From Sporosarcina sp. NCCP-2222 (lineage in GTDB: Bacteria; Bacillota; Bacilli; Bacillales_A; Planococcaceae), in assembly GCF_023168145.1 (NCBI RefSeq), contig NZ_BQYK01000012.1, positions 12,458-60,887 of the forward strand: a DNA stretch of 48,430 bases, given 5' to 3'. Both the position numbers and the translations under genes were made by a program. The notes below the pieces were generated by a model that worked only from the letters and a program-made list of their open reading frames with translations, did not search any database and was not told the origin of the DNA. Within the stretch, counting starts at the first letter, position 1, and each line of letters begins with the position of its first letter. Positions 44,809 to 48,430 of the stretch are shown here, in pieces.

Positions 44809-44828
44809 AATATGAGATATCTCATATT
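44809..44828. promoter_or_regulatory. Perfect 20-bp palindrome in the MFS / YeiL-like divergent promoter
   Basis: AATATGAGATATCTCATATT is a perfect dyad ending two bases before the ribosome site of the regulator gene. Position and symmetry suit a homodimeric Crp/Fnr-family operator. Confidence 0.7.
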
Positions 44829-44840
44829 TTGAGGTGGAAG

Positions 44841-45512
44841 ATGGAAATTTATCAAGGCGAGAAAAAACGATTATACATGAGAAATCACTCTATTTTACAT
44901 TTATTTTCTATTCCTGTTGAAGAGATGATGGAGGTACACGAATATCGACGGGATGAGTGGATTATTCAAGAGGGATCGAGATCCGATTTTTTATTTTATG
45001 TGATTGAGGGGAAGGGCAAAATTTACGTCACTCACCACAATGGGAAAGTGTCGTTATTAAATTTTATCAATGCCCATGATTACATTGGGGAAATGGAATT
45101 ATTAAATGAGGTGTACTATACAAAAGGAATTCAAGCGTTAACAAAGACCATTTGTTTTGCTCTTCCCATTCGTCATTGTCGGACAGAATTGATGGGAGAT
45201 GCAAAATTCCTCCGTGAATTAGCCAAGTTTCTAAGTGTAAAAGCAACACTTATGGCAACGAGGTATTCTCAAAGTCTGGCCTTTCCACTTGAAAACCGGC
45301 TTGCCGACTTTATTTTACAAACAGCTGACGAAGGGATTTATAAGGAGAAACATGTAACCGTTTGTGATTATTTAGGGGTATCCTACCGTCACTTATTGCA
45401 TGTGTTATCCCAGTTCTGTGATAAGGGATACCTACAAAAGGATGGAAGGTATTATCAAATAAAAAAATCTCATTTCTTATATGAACTTGCAGACGTGTTG
45501 AGGAATAAATAA
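44841..45512 (+). CDS. YeiL-like Crp/Fnr-family transcriptional regulator
   Basis: A 223-residue regulator. The N-terminal half is a cyclic-nucleotide-binding-like beta barrel (IIQEGSRSDFLFYVIEGKGKIYV; LNFINAHDYIGEMELL), and the C-terminal half a winged helix (VTVCDYLGVSYRHLLHVLSQ). Length and order fit YeiL, an E. coli stationary-phase and nitrogen-starvation activator. The Arg/Ser of a cAMP site are not evident, so a different or no ligand is likely. ATG at 44841 follows GAGGTGG; the upstream frame start at 44829 overlaps the palindrome. It probably regulates itself and the divergent MFS gene. Confidence 0.85.
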   Translation: MEIYQGEKKRLYMRNHSILHLFSIPVEEMMEVHEYRRDEWIIQEGSRSDFLFYVIEGKGKIYVTHHNGKVSLLNFINAHDYIGEMELLNEVYYTKGIQALTKTICFALPIRHCRTELMGDAKFLRELAKFLSVKATLMATRYSQSLAFPLENRLADFILQTADEGIYKEKHVTVCDYLGVSYRHLLHVLSQFCDKGYLQKDGRYYQIKKSHFLYELADVLRNK

Positions 45513-45566
45513 CTTTGGATGTTAAGCATTTGAATTTCAATTTTTTTAGAGTGAGGGGGAATTATT

Positions 45567-46109
45567 ATGCTATCGATTCAACAAATCTACAAAGAAAACT
45601 ATCCGGCAGGAAAAAAAATAATGTTTCAGTATACCTCAGAGAAATACTATGATGTGGTTTTCGAAGAAATAGACAAGGGGTGGACATTCACCTTGCGGGA
45701 AGAAACCTTGGAGCAGCCGTTTGTAAAACATATGGAAGAGGATTTATTTGAGGATTATAAAGAAGGCTCTGAAGTCTTTTTGGCAGAAGTCGATGGGGCA
45801 GAGGCCGGGGTGATGGTCATTCAGAAAATGGACTGGAATGAAACATTGCTCATTCACGATTTATATGTCGATGCAGCGTTCCAACAGCAGGGGGTTGGAA
45901 GGAGATTAATGGATACAGCTAAAAAACGGGCAGTTGAATTAGGGGTCCGCTCCGTTGTATTGGAAACGCAGACTTCCAATTACCCTGCGATCCAATTTTA
46001 TTTGAAGAACGGTTTTCGCGTTGTCGGCTTCAATACGATTTCTTACTCGAATGAGGATATTGCCAAAAAAGAGGTACGCTTAGAAATGGCGTATCAATTG
46101 AATTTCTAA
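45567..46109 (+). CDS. GNAT-family N-acetyltransferase (streptothricin-acetyltransferase-like)
   Basis: A 180-residue GNAT enzyme. The acetyl-CoA loop is QQQGVGRRLMDTAKKRA, preceded by the strand LLIHDLYVDAAF and followed by VVLETQTSNYPAIQFYLKNGFRVVG. N-terminal features and length resemble the SatA/YyaR streptothricin acetyltransferases, but substrate assignment is uncertain. AGGGGGAATT lies before the start. The next gene begins 17 bp after the stop and may be co-transcribed. Confidence 0.85.
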   Translation: MLSIQQIYKENYPAGKKIMFQYTSEKYYDVVFEEIDKGWTFTLREETLEQPFVKHMEEDLFEDYKEGSEVFLAEVDGAEAGVMVIQKMDWNETLLIHDLYVDAAFQQQGVGRRLMDTAKKRAVELGVRSVVLETQTSNYPAIQFYLKNGFRVVGFNTISYSNEDIAKKEVRLEMAYQLNF

Positions 46110-46125
46110 GAGGAGACCCACTACT

Positions 46126-46602
46126 ATGTTTACTTTCTTTGGGAGAAATAAATTAGTAAAAGATGATTTGAAACAAATGGCGAAGTTAATGTTCCAGGAT
46201 GTTTCAGAAGATGCTTGGGATCAAGAGAATTTGACGAAAAGAAACCTGGACTATTCGGTGGAGAGCGTTCGAATCATTGATTTGTACGTAGAAAGACTAA
46301 AGAGAACGGATCTTTTAGACAAGCACTTTGATAATTTTGTCGGTCGGATCGGAGCGTATGTGGGTGAAGTGATTCGAACGAATAGTCATCAGGATTTTGA
46401 CTGGTATGAATTTCAGTCAGTATTCAAATATTCTTCTGTCCTTCATGCAATGGAACAATCTAAAGAGCCGTACACTCTGCTGTATTCCAAAAAGGAGGAT
46501 GCAGTCATATTGCCATTGTGGGAAGCGGCACAACGGCTGAAAGGGGCCTCGACGTATCGGAATTTACTTACATATGTAGAAGATATGGTGAGCACCTGCT
46601 AA
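46126..46602 (+). CDS. Hypothetical protein
   Basis: A 158-residue soluble, mostly helical protein of unknown family. A central segment, NFVGRIGAYVGEVIRTN, followed by DWYEFQSVFKYSSVLH, has the look of small proteins that share a GxYxGEV-type motif, but I cannot name a family with confidence. Ribosome site AAGAGGAGA precedes the start. It follows the GNAT gene by 17 bp. There is no signal peptide or membrane segment. Confidence 0.7.
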   Translation: MFTFFGRNKLVKDDLKQMAKLMFQDVSEDAWDQENLTKRNLDYSVESVRIIDLYVERLKRTDLLDKHFDNFVGRIGAYVGEVIRTNSHQDFDWYEFQSVFKYSSVLHAMEQSKEPYTLLYSKKEDAVILPLWEAAQRLKGASTYRNLLTYVEDMVSTC

Positions 46603-46716
46603 AGATATTTCAGTGAGCCCTACAAAACAGGTCCCTTTATTTAGGGGTGTCGATTTCGAATAATTGCTCGCCCTGTCCCATATAACCATAGAAACAAATC
46701 AATGAAGGATGGTGGC

Positions 46717-47424
46717 TTGGGACATATATGGGTGGTCGGGTTCATGTCGACTTGTTTGGGAATCGGTTTAGGCGGCGGGCTTGCGTCGTTCATTCACCGC
46801 TTCAAGCGTAGCATTGGTACAGTGTATGCAGTTTGTACGGGCCTGCTTCTTGGATTGGTCAGCATCGAGATTGTGCCTGAAGCGATAGAGCTAGGGAATT
46901 GGATTATCTTTTCAGTTGGTTTTGGCGTAGGGGTTCTTCTATTTACGGGGATGCATCATTGCCTTCCGGGCCATTCTCATAAGGATCATGGCAGGAGCAC
47001 AGGGATCTTCCTCGCTTTGGTCATTTCCCTGCATAATTTCCCGATGGGGGTCGTTCTGGGGACGAGCGAACATACGGACGTTGGAGTTGCTCTATGGCAA
47101 GCAATGCTGCTGCATAATATTCCAGAAGGCATGGTTTTATTTACCCCGCTCTGTATCGCCGGTCTCCGCTTCTTTTCCCTATGCATACTCTCCGTATTAA
47201 TTGCCTTGCCAGTCGCAGCAGGGGCATACATCGGCCAGCTGATCGGTGCGCAGCATCAAGTGGTTTGGGCATTTCTCATCAGCTTGACTGTAGGAACGAT
47301 TCATATGATTACGATGAAGGAGATTCTACCGGAAGCCATTCGGCGATCCTCTCCTACTTATACGGTCGCAGTTGCCTGCATTGCATTTGGGCTTATGGCT
47401 TTCTATCTATCTTTATTGACATGA
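46717..47424 (+). CDS. ZIP-family divalent metal transporter
   Basis: A 235-residue membrane protein with about eight helices. The two metal-binding helices are recognisable: VISLHNFPMGVVLG (TM4; Met where most relatives have Glu) and LLHNIPEGMVLF (TM5, canonical). A His-rich cytoplasmic loop, CLPGHSHKDHG, lies between TM3 and TM4. ZIP proteins import zinc, iron or manganese. ATG at 46702 has no ribosome site; TTG at 46717 has AAGGATGG just upstream and is used, with moderate certainty. Confidence 0.85.
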   Translation: MGHIWVVGFMSTCLGIGLGGGLASFIHRFKRSIGTVYAVCTGLLLGLVSIEIVPEAIELGNWIIFSVGFGVGVLLFTGMHHCLPGHSHKDHGRSTGIFLALVISLHNFPMGVVLGTSEHTDVGVALWQAMLLHNIPEGMVLFTPLCIAGLRFFSLCILSVLIALPVAAGAYIGQLIGAQHQVVWAFLISLTVGTIHMITMKEILPEAIRRSSPTYTVAVACIAFGLMAFYLSLLT

Positions 47425-47517
47425 AATGAAAGACTTCAACTCTGTCTGTTGTGTTCATCATCAAACATTTTGTACTATTAGAGTAGAAGGTGAATACATA
47501 GAGGAGCGAGATGGAAT

Positions 47518-48180
47518 ATGAGAACACGTACAAAAGCAGGTAATTTGTTTTTAAGTTTGTTAGCAATCATTTTTGTGTTGACGGGCTGTGGCACATCCAA
47601 GGAAAAGGAAGATACGACCAAGGATGCAAGCGAGGCAAAAGATTATCCGGCAGATGTGAAGGAAAATCCGATTGTGACCATTACGATGAGCAACGACGAA
47701 ACGATTGTGATTGAACTGGAGCCTGCAGTTGCTCCAAATACAGTGGCCAATTTTATTTCTCTAATTAAAGACGGCTTTTATGATGGTCTTATCTTTCATC
47801 GTGTCATTCCTGGCTTTATGATTCAAGGGGGAGACCCTGCTGGAAATGGTTCAGGCGGTCCTGACTATTCAATCGCTGGCGAGTTCACGAACAATGGATT
47901 TGAGAATGATTTGAAACATGAACGGGGTGTCATCTCGATGGCACGGGCGACGGATCCGGATACGGCTGGTTCCCAATTCTTTATCATGGTGGAAGACACA
48001 CCACAATTGGATGGAGATTATGCTGCGTTCGGAAAAGTGTTGGAGGGCATGGAAACAGCAGATGCAATCGTTGCTGCGGAACGTGATGCTGCTAATAAGC
48101 CGTTGGAAGACCAACAAATAAAGACAATTGAAGTGGATACGAAGGGCTATGATTATCCAGCACCTGACGTGCTAAAATAA
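47518..48180 (+). CDS. Lipoprotein cyclophilin-type peptidyl-prolyl isomerase
   Basis: A 220-residue extracytoplasmic foldase. A signal peptide ends in the lipobox LTGC (Cys about residue 24), followed by a charged spacer and a cyclophilin domain. Active-site residues are visible in LIFHRVIPGFMIQGGDP, the SMARATDPDTAGSQFFI block and LDGDYAAFGKVLEGME. Anchored at the outer membrane face, it should assist folding of exported proteins. GAGGAGCGAG precedes the start. A strong terminator follows. Confidence 0.94.
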   Translation: MRTRTKAGNLFLSLLAIIFVLTGCGTSKEKEDTTKDASEAKDYPADVKENPIVTITMSNDETIVIELEPAVAPNTVANFISLIKDGFYDGLIFHRVIPGFMIQGGDPAGNGSGGPDYSIAGEFTNNGFENDLKHERGVISMARATDPDTAGSQFFIMVEDTPQLDGDYAAFGKVLEGMETADAIVAAERDAANKPLEDQQIKTIEVDTKGYDYPAPDVLK

Positions 48181-48237
48181 AATCTATAGAGTGAGATTAC
48201 TATTCATAATATGGCCAATCATCTAGTTGACTCGAAT

Positions 48238-48277
48238 AAAAAGGCAAGCGGAAAAATAACTCCGTTTGCCTTTTTTG
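48238..48277 (+). terminator. Terminator after the cyclophilin gene
   Basis: AAGGCAAGCGGA / TCCGTTTGCCTT stem (one wobble) followed by six T. Confidence 0.88.
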
Positions 48278-48322
48278 TTGAAAATCTGTAGGGGTTCTCA
48301 TCGGAAAAACTTTTTCAAAAAA

Positions 48323-48338
48323 TGTTTCTCGTGGAACA
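48323..48338. promoter_or_regulatory. parS-like site 3 (one mismatch)
   Basis: TGTTTCTCGTGGAACA, on the other strand TGTTCCACGAGAAACA, differs from the parS consensus at one base. It lies in a non-coding gap about 40 kb from the parB site, a spacing typical of origin-proximal parS arrays. Confidence 0.7.
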
Positions 48339-48396
48339 AAAACTTTTTTACGGTTGTAGGGTCTAATGTTTAAGTGGAGCAGTCGGGGGTGGGAAT

Positions 48397-48430
48397 TTGA
48401 CGGAGATAGAACTTGCGAAACAAGCGATTG
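48397..48430 (+). CDS. Start of a gene cut by the window edge
   Basis: TTG at 48397 follows GGGGGTGGG and opens a frame reading TEIELAKQAI to the edge. Too short to identify; called on the ribosome site and open frame only. Confidence 0.35.
   Translation, partial: MTEIELAKQAI

Noticed and set aside
1..48430. tRNA, rRNA genes and CRISPR arrays.
   Set aside because: None were recognised on either strand; no clover-leaf-like segments or spaced repeats were noticed by reading.

Overview
The window looks like an origin-proximal piece of a low- to moderate-GC, endospore-forming Bacillales chromosome, most likely from the Planococcaceae (Sporosarcina-like). The evidence is the classic gene order jag-mnmE-mnmG-rsmG-noc-parA-parB, the forespore-type gene yyaC, rpsF-ssb-rpsR, gdpP-rplI-dnaC, walRKHIJ-htrA and rlmH, with parS and DnaA boxes placed as in Bacillus. 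The family is inferred from overall resemblance; no search was run.

Region 1 (1-29308) is conserved core. It holds tRNA wobble modification and 16S rRNA methylation (mnmE, mnmG, rsmG), nucleoid occlusion and chromosome segregation (noc, parA, parB, two perfect parS sites), a mechanosensitive channel, ychF, the S6/SSB/S18 operon, and the c-di-AMP phosphodiesterase gdpP with L9 and the replicative helicase. These are followed by a secreted M23 endopeptidase and the WalRK cell-wall two-component operon with its regulators, HtrA, a small CxxH/CxxC protein and RlmH. Two DnaA-box clusters (upstream of mnmE, and between htrA and rlmH) and a Noc-site candidate upstream of walR link this block to replication and division control. 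purA, which usually lies between dnaC and walR, is not there.

Region 2 (29288-30906) carries the most interesting signal. The last bases of rlmH, the classical SCC (staphylococcal cassette) attachment site, recur 1.54 kb downstream as a 24-bp near-identical direct repeat. The two copies bracket one gene for a secreted LysM/3D-domain wall protein. No ccr recombinase is present. The second copy is followed by a perfect terminator that looks like the displaced original end of rlmH. I read this as a small SCC-like islet or remnant.

Region 3 (30922-46602) is an accessory mosaic, largely more AT-rich. It contains a cytoplasmic S41-type peptidase pair, a TetR/FAD-monooxygenase operon with two operators, a YcgL-type nucleotidyltransferase, and adenine deaminase under a guanine-class purine riboswitch with two successive terminators. 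It also contains an ECF sigma / winged-helix / SEDS-polymerase module, an ankyrin-SUKH-like protein with a second SUKH-like neighbour, a toroid-like hypothetical protein, an MFS transporter divergent from a YeiL-like Crp/Fnr regulator, a GNAT acetyltransferase and two decayed genes.

Region 4 (46700-48430) has a ZIP-type metal transporter, a lipoprotein cyclophilin, a third parS-like site and the start of another gene.
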